This document shows positions 1-6,834 of a DNA stretch of 18,682 bases, piece by piece (the stretch's first letter is position 1; each line of letters opens with the position of its first letter). The translations under genes were made by a program, and so were the position numbers. The notes under the pieces are model-generated. The model was not told the origin of the DNA, did no database searches, and saw only the letters and a list, made by a program, of their open reading frames with translations. Origin of the DNA: Deltaproteobacteria bacterium UBA7527 (lineage in GTDB: Bacteria > Desulfobacterota > Syntrophorhabdia > Syntrophorhabdales > Syntrophorhabdaceae); assembly GCA_002478225.1 (NCBI GenBank), contig DLMV01000049.1, forward strand, positions 41,276-59,957, given 5' to 3'.

Positions 1-51
1 ATGCAGGGGACAGCCAAACCAGCGCCGAAGACAAAGGCCCCAAAAAAATAA
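1..51 (+). CDS. C-terminal end of upstream gene, probably TRAP substrate-binding protein DctP (partial)
   Basis: An open frame enters from the left edge and stops with TAA at 49-51, seven bases before dctQ. The visible tail is short, basic and rich in Lys, Pro and Ala (it ends KTKAPKK), and no domain can be seen. TRAP operons usually place the periplasmic substrate-binding subunit directly before the DctQ and DctM membrane subunits, so the identification rests on position only. The ATG at base 1 is probably internal, since the real start lies outside the window. Confidence 0.45.
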   Translation: MQGTAKPAPKTKAPKK

Positions 52-57
52 CGGTCA

Positions 58-528
58 ATGCTGAAAAAGATCTATGAACATTTCGAGGAGGCAACCTGTG
101 TTGTCCTCCTCGTTGTTATGTCAGGGCTGGCCTTTGTTAATGTGATCACGCGGTATTTCATACATTACTCGTTTGCGTTTACGGAAGAGGTCGAGGTCGC
201 ATGCCTCGTATGGCTCACCATGCTCGGCGCGGCGGCAGGCTTCAGGAGAAAGATCCACCTGGGCTTTGATCTTCTTGTTTTTCGCTTTCCCAACCTTGGC
301 AAGAATATCCTCCTTCCTCTCGCTTCGATCCTGACGATATTCACCGTTTCCATGCTCATCTGGTTCAGTATTGCGCAGATCAGGATCGAGATCTCCCTTG
401 ATACGATGACCGAAGCGCTGAATATCCCTCACTGGCTGTATACCCTCGCTATCCCTGCCGGAGGGATCCTTATCATATTTCGTATCATCGAGGCAGCCTG
501 TAAGGAAATGAGAGGAGGAAATGGCTGA
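58..528 (+). CDS. dctQ: TRAP transporter small permease subunit (DctQ-like)
   Basis: This 156-residue protein has four predicted hydrophobic segments, roughly residues 12-35, 45-62, 85-110 and 125-147, the usual size and topology of the TRAP small subunit. The family pattern is visible at the end of helix 1 and start of helix 2 (TRYF, then FTEEVEVACLVWLTMLGAA), followed by a basic loop (GFRRKIHLGFD). With DctM it forms the membrane part of a sodium- or proton-driven carboxylate/organic acid importer that works with a periplasmic binding protein. Its stop shares one base with the dctM start, so the two are translationally coupled. The substrate cannot be read from sequence. Confidence 0.93.
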   Translation: MLKKIYEHFEEATCVVLLVVMSGLAFVNVITRYFIHYSFAFTEEVEVACLVWLTMLGAAAGFRRKIHLGFDLLVFRFPNLGKNILLPLASILTIFTVSMLIWFSIAQIRIEISLDTMTEALNIPHWLYTLAIPAGGILIIFRIIEAACKEMRGGNG

Positions 529-1811
529 TGGAGCAGGTCACCGTCTTTTTTGCCCTTTTTATTGTCCTCCTCCTTTTCGGTATCCCTGTTGCGACATCGC
601 TTGGATTCACTGCCGTAGTATTGATCTGGAAATACAACCTCGGCATTCAGGTGCTGTCGCCGAATTTTTATGCCAACATTGCGAAGTTCCAGTTGCTTGC
701 CCTGCCGTTCTTTATCCTTGCCGGCCTCATTCTTGACCGCTGCGGGATCTCCAGGCGGCTGATACGCTTTGTCAGCCTCCTCGTGGGGCCCATGCCCGGC
801 GGGCTTGCCATTGTCGCGATCATCGTTGGCGTTATCTTTGCGGGGATCTCAGGGTCAGGGCCGGCCGACACGGCTGCCCTTGGAACCATCCTTTTCCCTG
901 CCATGGTTGCAATGGGGTACGACAAGGGGTATACATCGGCATTGATAGCGAGCTCCGGTTCTCTTGCGATCGTTATCCCGCCGAGCATTGCCTTCATTAT
1001 CTACGGAGTTATAGCCAGCACCTCTGTTCCGGCGCTCTTTGCTGCAGGCGTTATCCCCGGGGTCATCGCTGCCCTTCTTCTTGTCATCCCCTCGGTTTTT
1101 ATAGCAAAGAGGCGCGGGTGGCGGGGAGAGCGCTGGGGAACCGGCAAGGAGATCTGGGAGGCATTCAAGGGGGCGATATGGGGGCTCGCCGCGCCAGGAG
1201 TGATCCTCGGCGGCATCTACGGCGGGATCTTCACGGCAACAGAGGCGGCGGTTGTGGCTGTCTTTTACGGGCTTTTCCTTGGCCTTGTCGTATACAGGAG
1301 CCTTGATCTCCGCATGCTCTATGGGATATTCAGGGACGCTACCCTCTCGTCGGCGGTCGTCATGTTCATTGTTGCCTTTGCAGGGCTTTTCTCCTGGACG
1401 GGGTCAACGCTTGGCGTAATGGACAAGACCTCTTCATACCTCCTGTCGGTGTCATCGGACCCGCTTTTCGTCATCATCCTCATTAATGTGGCGCTCTTTA
1501 TTGCCGGAATGCTCATGGATGCCATATCCATATACTATATCTTTCTCCCCATCCTGCTCCCTATTATGAAGCATTTCCAGTGGGATCCTGTTTGGTTCGG
1601 CGTGGTAATGACAATGAATCTTGCCATCGGACAGATAACCCCACCGGTGGCTGTCAACCTCTATGTTATCGCAAACATCGCTAATATCTCCCTGGAAAGG
1701 ATATCGCGTTCAGTGACCCCGTTTATCGCGATCATGTTCTTAGCGCTTCTTATCACGATACTCTTCCCGTCACTCTCCATGTTCCTTCCGGCGTTGTTCG
1801 GATTGAAATAA
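528..1811 (+). CDS. dctM: TRAP transporter large permease subunit (DctM-like)
   Basis: This 427-residue, strongly hydrophobic protein has about twelve membrane segments, the normal length for the TRAP large subunit, which forms the substrate channel. Family hallmarks include the motif around residues 108-115 (ISGSGPADTAALG), the following IPPSIAFIIYG segment and the late NLAIGQITPPVAVNLYV motif. The ATG overlaps the dctQ stop by one base and is preceded by GGAGG about nine bases upstream, which fixes the start. It is the last gene of the TRAP operon. The next + strand gene is 2.6 kb away, with a large inverted repeat directly downstream. Likely substrates are dicarboxylates or other organic anions, but this is not determinable here. 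Confidence 0.95.
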   Translation: MEQVTVFFALFIVLLLFGIPVATSLGFTAVVLIWKYNLGIQVLSPNFYANIAKFQLLALPFFILAGLILDRCGISRRLIRFVSLLVGPMPGGLAIVAIIVGVIFAGISGSGPADTAALGTILFPAMVAMGYDKGYTSALIASSGSLAIVIPPSIAFIIYGVIASTSVPALFAAGVIPGVIAALLLVIPSVFIAKRRGWRGERWGTGKEIWEAFKGAIWGLAAPGVILGGIYGGIFTATEAAVVAVFYGLFLGLVVYRSLDLRMLYGIFRDATLSSAVVMFIVAFAGLFSWTGSTLGVMDKTSSYLLSVSSDPLFVIILINVALFIAGMLMDAISIYYIFLPILLPIMKHFQWDPVWFGVVMTMNLAIGQITPPVAVNLYVIANIANISLERISRSVTPFIAIMFLALLITILFPSLSMFLPALFGLK

Positions 1812-1845
1812 CTATACAACAAATACTAAATCCGAATAAAAATCC

Positions 1846-1908
1846 GTAAGTCGTCAGGCGTGAGGCGTGAAAGGCCGATCCCCTTACCTCTTACGATTCA
1901 CGACTTAC
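1846..1908. repeat. Nine-unit heptamer inverted repeat between convergent genes
   Basis: Sixty-three bases divide exactly into nine 7-base units. Four units of the form GTNANNN lie at 1846-1873, one central unit at 1874-1880, and four units in reverse complement at 1881-1908. The outermost unit gtaagtc (1846-1852) pairs with gacttac (1902-1908). With flanks the perfect arms are 15 bases: aaatccgtaagtcgt at 1840-1854 and acgacttacggattt at 1900-1914. The inner units pair imperfectly but keep the 7-base phase. On the - strand the right-hand end of the hairpin is followed by a short T-rich tract, so it could also terminate the - strand CBS gene. Confidence 0.85.
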
Positions 1909-1926
1909 GGATTTCGCCGTGTTTGA

Positions 1927-2385
1927 TTATTTCCTTCTCAATCCTCTTCTTCTCCGCGTTGGGTTCGGGACAAAGAGGTCGATGATATCGTCGGCGGTAA
2001 TGACACCGCAGAGGGTTTTGTGCTCATCCAGCACAGGGATTGCAATAAAATCGTACTTCGAAATAAGCTCTGCCACTTCTTTTCTGTCTGCATCATGGTG
2101 GACATATTTCACATTATGGGTCATCAGGTCGCCAAGCTTTGCATCCAGAGGGCTTGTTAAGAGTCTTCTCAAGGAAACGACACCGAGCAGATGGTCTTGA
2201 GCATCGACGACATATATATAGTATATGAACTCTACGTCCGGCACCAGAAGTCTCATGTTCGCAAGCGTTTCGTCAACCGTCGTATCAGGCAGAAAATCCA
2301 TGAATTCACTGGTCATGAGGCCGCCCGCTGTATCATCTTCATAGCTCAGGAGATCTTTTACGTCTTCGGCATCCTCTTTTTCCAT
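1927..2385 (-). CDS. C-terminal fragment: end of MgtE_N plus CBS-domain pair
   Basis: This open frame of 152 codons begins at the first ATG after the TAG and lies in the same frame. It contains the end of the MgtE superhelix, the TAGGLMT motif and two CBS repeats (the second around HNVKYVHHDADRKEVAELI), and ends with a basic tail (TRRRRGLRRK). No convincing Shine-Dalgarno sequence precedes its ATG, so independent translation is doubtful. It is better seen as the detached half of the upstream frame. Confidence 0.5.
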   Translation of the reverse strand: MEKEDAEDVKDLLSYEDDTAGGLMTSEFMDFLPDTTVDETLANMRLLVPDVEFIYYIYVVDAQDHLLGVVSLRRLLTSPLDAKLGDLMTHNVKYVHHDADRKEVAELISKYDFIAIPVLDEHKTLCGVITADDIIDLFVPNPTRRRRGLRRK

Positions 2386-2403
2386 GAGGGAAAGAAGCTC
2401 TTC

Positions 2404-3195
2404 CTAGGTCTCTTCAGGCATATCCCCCAGGATGTCGGCTGCTTCATCGGGGGGCATCTCTTCGAGTATATCGGAGATCGTTTCCTTGTCCAGCTCCTTT
2501 AAGAGCTTTTCCCGCACCTCGGATGAGACCTCGTGGAGCGCCTCCCCGGCCAGCTCTTCGTCAACCGATGAAAGGATCTCTGTTCCCTGTTCCGGATGGA
2601 TCTCTGTCAGGATCTGCGCAAGGTCGGAGGGGTGGAGCTTGCCCAGCTGTTTCCTCGCTATATTCAATGTCAGATTCCTAAGATCGGGATCAATGGTCTG
2701 CAGATAGTTCCAGCCTACGATATTCTCTTTGATAGGTTTATTAAAGAGCATCATGGCATTCTGAAGCATCCGTCCGCCGTCTATTCTTCTCAGGATGCCG
2801 TTTAATCCCACGTCTATGCCAAGGATGCAGATGTTGCCATCGACATCACCGAGCTTCAGATCATTGACCCTGACAACCTTTGCCCCGTTCACATCAAGGA
2901 TCTGTTTATCAAGTATATCCTTGCTTATAAGTATGTCGCTGCCGTTATAGATGTATGGACGATATTCCTCTTCCGTGGCGTGAGCAGTTATAACAAACCT
3001 GTTAAAAAGGTTAAGATGTTCCACCTTCAATTCAAAAAACTGTTTTTTATTTTTGATAATAAGTGTTGTAACCTTTGGGAACTTGGTTCCCGGTACAATA
3101 ACAAGGTCCCACAACCTGCCGATTGTTCTGCCATACTGATTGATGACATCCTTCTTCAGTATTTCGCTTAAGTAAACGTCTGTTATAAAGGTCAT
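2404..3195 (-). CDS. N-terminal fragment: tandem PRC-barrel plus truncated MgtE_N domain
   Basis: This is the part of the interrupted gene that would be translated if the TAG acts as a stop (263 residues). It starts MTFITDVYLSEILKK, carries two PRC-barrel-like beta domains and ends inside the MgtE N-terminal superhelix at DMPEET, so the last domain is incomplete. Only a weak ribosome-binding site precedes the ATG. Confidence 0.6.
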   Translation of the reverse strand: MTFITDVYLSEILKKDVINQYGRTIGRLWDLVIVPGTKFPKVTTLIIKNKKQFFELKVEHLNLFNRFVITAHATEEEYRPYIYNGSDILISKDILDKQILDVNGAKVVRVNDLKLGDVDGNICILGIDVGLNGILRRIDGGRMLQNAMMLFNKPIKENIVGWNYLQTIDPDLRNLTLNIARKQLGKLHPSDLAQILTEIHPEQGTEILSSVDEELAGEALHEVSSEVREKLLKELDKETISDILEEMPPDEAADILGDMPEET

Positions 3196-3238
3196 AATAT
3201 TATTGTATCATTAAGAATTTGTGATGACAATCCTTAAA

Positions 3239-3273
3239 GTCAGAAGCCAGCAATAAGCTATCAGCGGTCAGCA
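3239..3273. repeat. Five heptamer units of the RTCAGCN class
   Basis: In the spacer between the CBS gene and the glycosyltransferase gene, 35 bases fall into five consecutive 7-base units resembling RTCAGCN. Examples are gtcagaa at 3239-3245 and gtcagca at 3267-3273. The same unit type recurs at 13080-13107 and 18654-18681. Confidence 0.7.
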
Positions 3274-3286
3274 GCATGGAATAGTA

Positions 3287-3433
3287 AATTCTAAATCCTA
3301 ATGTCGAAGCACGAGACAAATTCAAATGTTCCAATGATCAAAATGCAAAATGTGTTGAAAGTTTATTTCGAACATTGGATATTGTAATTTTGATATTGTT
3401 TAGGATTTGGTGCTTAGATATTAGTGCTTTGTT
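3287..3433. repeat. AT-rich heptamer-phased imperfect inverted repeat, about 147 bases
   Basis: This block fills most of the 304-base gene-free stretch 3196-3499. Read in 7-base steps from 3287 it divides into 21 related units, for example aattcta and aatccta at 3287-3300 and gatattg at both 3378-3384 and 3392-3398. The right half resembles the reverse complement of the left: aatccta at 3294-3300 answers taggatt at 3401-3407, and the ccaatg/cattgg words near 3331-3336 and 3373-3378 also mirror. Two more units, atgagca and atgagct, follow at 3440-3453. The rest of the stretch shows no ORF or clear promoter. Confidence 0.7.
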
Positions 3434-3499
3434 TTTTCTATGAGCAATGAGCTGTTTTTCTCACCTGACTTCTTGCCGGTTTATTTGTACTGATAGGTG

Positions 3500-4357
3500 T
3501 CAGAGGCTGTCCAGTATGATCTTTTCTATAGTTTCACGATCGAACTGGTCCTCGCCGCGTTTCAATGAGATATTTGCCCCTCTCGGATGCCAGATGCGGG
3601 GATCATGATCGGTGAATATGGTGATGGTAAAAAGACCGGAGGCGCCTGCGAGGTGTGCCATGCCGGAGTCGCTGGAGACAAAGATGCCGCCTCCTTTAAA
3701 AAAGTCCCTGGCGTCATTGAGGCTGTCAATGGATATCGCGTCCGGCATTACTGCCCGTAAGCTGTCAGGCACCATCATGTAAGCCTGAACGCCTCTTGAT
3801 CGCAGCGATTGACAGAGGGCTGCAAAATGCTCGGGCTCCCACTTCTCCTTTTCAAAGCCTTTTTCCGGGTACAGGATCACCCGGCGTGATTTTCTCCATG
3901 GTATCTCTTTTTTTACGGCCTCTATACCGAATTGTGCGAGTTGCGCAAGCTGATACTCCTCAGCATGAATCACATGATAATCATTTTTGGGTTTTTCTTC
4001 CGACGCCGAACGCCGAACGCCGAACTGATTCTCGGGGTACATATCGATGAAGATCATCGGGTCGAGCGATACCTGCTGCCAGCGCCTCCTCAGCTCGCCC
4101 TTCCTGTCCTTGCCGATAAAGATAACGCGCTTCCATCTTATGCTGGTTGCCTCATTAGAAAAAAGGTAGAGCCAATGCCGGGATTCGACGCCATGTATCC
4201 TGAGGAAATATTCCGGGAAAAGGCGGAAGAACCGTTTTGTACCGACGGCGACGATCCTGTTCCCGAAATGATCGCGCAGTGATAGAAATACAGACTCGGA
4301 GAGACAGACATCGCCAAGCCCGCCGAGATGCAGGAGGAGTATCTCGTTATCCGCCAA
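3500..4357 (-). CDS. Glycosyltransferase family 9-like (heptosyltransferase-like) protein
   Basis: This 285-residue protein has the two-domain outline of family 9 glycosyltransferases, which add heptose or related sugars during lipopolysaccharide or surface glycan assembly at the cytoplasmic membrane. The N-terminal acceptor-side motif is LLHLGGLGDVCLSES (residues 8-22). The C-terminal nucleotide-sugar domain carries YPEKGFEKEKWEPEHF (163-178) and the conserved SSDSGMAHLAGASG (228-241). It is shorter than the usual 330-350 residues, mainly between the domains. Residues 112-119 (FGVRRSAS) are encoded by a 7-base tandem repeat, so this segment may be a late insertion. It stands alone and divergent from the LD-carboxypeptidase gene. 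Its substrate is unknown. Confidence 0.75.
   Translation of the reverse strand: MADNEILLLHLGGLGDVCLSESVFLSLRDHFGNRIVAVGTKRFFRLFPEYFLRIHGVESRHWLYLFSNEATSIRWKRVIFIGKDRKGELRRRWQQVSLDPMIFIDMYPENQFGVRRSASEEKPKNDYHVIHAEEYQLAQLAQFGIEAVKKEIPWRKSRRVILYPEKGFEKEKWEPEHFAALCQSLRSRGVQAYMMVPDSLRAVMPDAISIDSLNDARDFFKGGGIFVSSDSGMAHLAGASGLFTITIFTDHDPRIWHPRGANISLKRGEDQFDRETIEKIILDSL
4004..4024. repeat. Three perfect tandem cgccgaa heptamers inside the glycosyltransferase gene
   Basis: The unit cgccgaa occurs three times without a gap at 4004-4010, 4011-4017 and 4018-4024. Three 7-base units make 21 bases, so the reading frame of the host gene is preserved; it encodes FGVRRSA on the - strand. The same unit occurs once, flanked by related units, at 11867-11873. 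Confidence 0.85.
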
Positions 4358-4440
4358 TTGAACACACCGTACGTTCCCGTGACATTGTAACGAAAAAAGG
4401 ATATTGAATGCAAGCCGGTTGCTATGTTACATTCGCATAG

Positions 4441-5430
4441 ATGGCCATAAAGGATCCGGATCGTGTGTCACAGTTCACAAATAAGAAGATCATCAAGCCT
4501 GAAAGGCTCCGCGCGGGGGACCGCATCTGTGTTGTCTCGCCCGCATCGCCCACATTGACGAAGACATACTATGAAAGAGGCAATGCCGCGCTGGATGCAA
4601 TGGGCTATCATGTCGTGCCGGGCAGGCATGTCCGCGACAGGCGCCTCCTCTTCGCGGGCGACGCGAAGGTGAGGGCGGCAGATATCAACAATGCCTTCCG
4701 GGATAGAAGGATCAAGGCCATCATCTGCGTGCGCGGCGGCTGCGGTACCGCACAGATGCTCCCGTATATCGATTTCTCGGCTGTCTTGAGGAATCCCAAG
4801 ATATTCGTTGGTTACAGCGACATCACCTCGCTCCAGCTGGCCATATTCCAGAGAACGGGGTTGGTGACATTCTACGGGCCCATGGTGTCAACGGACTTCG
4901 GTAAGCAATTGGCAGGCTATACCAGAGAAAACTTTTTCAAAATGCTCACAAACACCGGCGAAATGATCGAGCTTAAGAACCCCCCAAAGAAAGAGATGAT
5001 CACCATAGTCCCAGGCAAAGCTGCGGGAAGGTTGACCGGCGGCTGCCTCTCCATTGTCGTTGCGTCCCTGGGAACGCCGTACGAGATCGACACAAAGGAC
5101 AAGGTCCTCTTCTTCGAAGACATCGATGAGAAGCCGCACAGGATCGATCGATACCTGACCCAGCTTTTACAGGCAGGCAAGCTAACGCAGGCAAGAGGTA
5201 TTATATTCGGCACGTTCCCGCAATGCAGCTATACTGTCCGCGACAACTACTACAAATACAACGTTGCGCTTCTCGATATCATACGCGAACGAACCGTTCC
5301 CCTCAGGATCCCCTGCATCTACGGCCTGCAGTTCGGCCACGTGCGCAGCAAGCTCACCATACCGTTCGGCGCCGCCGCCACGCTCGACGCAACAAATAGA
5401 CGGGTTACGGTGGAGGCGGCGGTAAGGTAA
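4441..5430 (+). CDS. LD-carboxypeptidase (peptidase family S66)
   Basis: This 329-residue protein of the MccF/LdcA type cleaves the amide bond between an L-residue and a terminal D-residue, typically trimming murein tetrapeptides during peptidoglycan recycling in the cytoplasm. The serine nucleophile lies in GYSDITS (Ser126). The other two triad members fit Glu226 in FFEDIDEKPHRIDRYL and His300 in GLQFGHVRSKLTIPFG. An RGGCG motif (98-102) forms part of the active-site scaffold. No signal peptide is seen, consistent with a cytoplasmic enzyme. The chosen ATG has only a weak ribosome-binding site. The true start could be internal, since the S66 core begins near residue 18 (IIKPERLRAGDRI). The MccF subfamily, which degrades peptide-nucleotide antibiotics, cannot be excluded. 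Confidence 0.85.
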   Translation: MAIKDPDRVSQFTNKKIIKPERLRAGDRICVVSPASPTLTKTYYERGNAALDAMGYHVVPGRHVRDRRLLFAGDAKVRAADINNAFRDRRIKAIICVRGGCGTAQMLPYIDFSAVLRNPKIFVGYSDITSLQLAIFQRTGLVTFYGPMVSTDFGKQLAGYTRENFFKMLTNTGEMIELKNPPKKEMITIVPGKAAGRLTGGCLSIVVASLGTPYEIDTKDKVLFFEDIDEKPHRIDRYLTQLLQAGKLTQARGIIFGTFPQCSYTVRDNYYKYNVALLDIIRERTVPLRIPCIYGLQFGHVRSKLTIPFGAAATLDATNRRVTVEAAVR

Positions 5431-5518
5431 ATGCCCGCATGAGAAGCAGCGGCCGTGATAAGAACATGGGGATAAGAAAGGGTATTACGATAAGCACTTA
5501 AAAAAGGGGGGCCTGGCT

Positions 5519-6820
5519 ATGTATGAACATGAATATCAGAAAAGGCTTGTCGCACCGGAGCAGGCCATAGCAGCAATAAGAGACGGCGATATGCTGGTTT
5601 ACGGCACGTCACTGGCAGAACCTCCGGCGCTGCTCAGGGCGGTTGCAGTCCGGTTAAGAGCAGGCGACTTGAAACGGCTGAGGGTTTTTTCAGCTCTTCC
5701 GATGAAGCATGCCTGCGAGACGATACTTGCCGTGGATCTGATGGACTGCGTAGAGGTCTATAGCCAGTTTGTCAGCGCCGGTCAACGCGGACTCGTAAGT
5801 ACGGGTCTTGCCTATTTTACCCCCAACCATTTCCATCAGGTGCCAAGAATCCTCACCGAGTTCATTGGTGTTGACGTCTGTGCCACCATGGTTTCGCCCA
5901 TGGACCGGTGGGGGTACTTTTCCTTTGGAGCCACAAATAGCTTCACGTCCACGGCAGCGCGAGCAGCGAAGCTATGTATCGTGGAGGTGAACCGTTTCAT
6001 GCCCCGCGTCCTCGGTGATGCCTTCATCCACATATCGGAAGTGGACGCAATCGTCGAGAATCATGAACCGATCTTTACGCTGTCCGCCCCTGAGTCACGA
6101 CCCGAAGATGAGGCTATCGGAAAGACCATTGCCGGGATGGTCCCTGACGGCGCCTGCCTGCAGCTCGGTATCGGGGCTATCCCTAACACAGTAGCGGCGT
6201 ATCTGGAAGGGCATAAAGATCTTGGTATCCACACGGAGGTCTTCGGGCCTGCAATGGTCCACCTCATAAAAAAAGGCGTTATAACGGGATCGAAGAAAAC
6301 GCTCCACCACAGGAAGCATGTTTTCACAGTTGCCCTTGGCGATCAGGAGATGCTGGACTTCATGGACAACAATTCGGCCATAGAGAGTTACCCCGTCTCC
6401 TACACAAACCACCCGTCAGTCATTGCACAGAACGACCGGATGGTTTCTGTTAATGCAGTGCTGGAGGTTGATCTTACAGGTCAATGCAACGCCGAATTTC
6501 TCTACGGGCATCAATACAGCGGGACGGGAGGCCAGTTGGATTTTGTGCGGGGTGCCTTTGACGCGAAGGAGGGCAAATCGATCCTTGCATTTTATGCCAC
6601 TGCAGGCAAGGGGAATATCTCGAGGATCGTTGACCGCCTTGCACATGGGGCCGTAGTAACAACCCCTCGCACGGACACGCATTATCTCGTTACAGAATAC
6701 GGCGTGGCCAATATGAAGGGAAAGTCGACAAAGGAGAGGGCACTGGCGATCATCGGTTTGGCACATCCTAAGTTCCGGGATGAACTGCTCCGAAAGGCAG
6801 AAGAGATGTACCTCCTCTAA
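5519..6820 (+). CDS. Acetyl-CoA hydrolase/4-hydroxybutyrate CoA-transferase family protein
   Basis: This 433-residue protein matches the length of the family that moves CoA between acetyl-CoA and short acids such as 4-hydroxybutyrate, butyrate or succinate. The first half is the N-terminal CoA-transferase fold (VYGTSLAEPPALL near residue 28, FGATNSFTSTAARAAK 136-151). The second half holds the oxyanion/CoA loop GIGAIPN (217-223), the likely catalytic Glu240 in GIHTEVFGP, and the GTGGQLDF motif (335-342). The protein ends with the family's characteristic TEYGVANMKGKSTKERA helix. It is monocistronic, 88 bases after the LD-carboxypeptidase gene and convergent with the permease gene. The specific acid substrate is not readable. 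In an anaerobe it would serve fatty-acid or hydroxy-acid activation. Confidence 0.88.
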   Translation: MYEHEYQKRLVAPEQAIAAIRDGDMLVYGTSLAEPPALLRAVAVRLRAGDLKRLRVFSALPMKHACETILAVDLMDCVEVYSQFVSAGQRGLVSTGLAYFTPNHFHQVPRILTEFIGVDVCATMVSPMDRWGYFSFGATNSFTSTAARAAKLCIVEVNRFMPRVLGDAFIHISEVDAIVENHEPIFTLSAPESRPEDEAIGKTIAGMVPDGACLQLGIGAIPNTVAAYLEGHKDLGIHTEVFGPAMVHLIKKGVITGSKKTLHHRKHVFTVALGDQEMLDFMDNNSAIESYPVSYTNHPSVIAQNDRMVSVNAVLEVDLTGQCNAEFLYGHQYSGTGGQLDFVRGAFDAKEGKSILAFYATAGKGNISRIVDRLAHGAVVTTPRTDTHYLVTEYGVANMKGKSTKERALAIIGLAHPKFRDELLRKAEEMYLL

Positions 6821-6834
6821 TTCTTTTCCTGCCT

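Larger units (their letters stand above)
1927..3195 (-). pseudogene. PRC-barrel/MgtE_N/CBS-domain protein interrupted by one in-frame TAG
   Basis: Reading the - strand from ATG at 3195, a single frame runs to TAA at 1927-1929 but meets TAG at 2404-2406, codon 264 of 423. Before the stop are two PRC-barrel-like domains (about residues 5-75 and 80-150) and an MgtE N-terminal helical superhelix (about 170-263, with HPSDLAQIL and MPPDEAADILGDM). After it the superhelix finishes (EELLSLMEKEDAEDVKDLL), followed by the YEDDTAGGLMT motif and a CBS pair. The MgtE superhelix spans the stop, so the halves belonged to one protein. It has no transmembrane part, so it is not itself a magnesium channel; related soluble proteins are presumed nucleotide- or metal-sensing. 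A CAG (Gln) to TAG change is the simplest explanation, but sequencing error or readthrough are possible. Confidence 0.8.

Noticed and set aside
1846..1908. CRISPR-like array
   Set aside because: Units are 7 bases, degenerate, without spacers, and mirrored, unlike CRISPR repeats.
2404..2406. TAG as a reassigned sense codon in this genome
   Set aside because: TAG serves as the natural terminator of the permease, ptsI and rapZ genes in the same window, and no pyrrolysine genes are present here; a local mutation or sequencing error is simpler.
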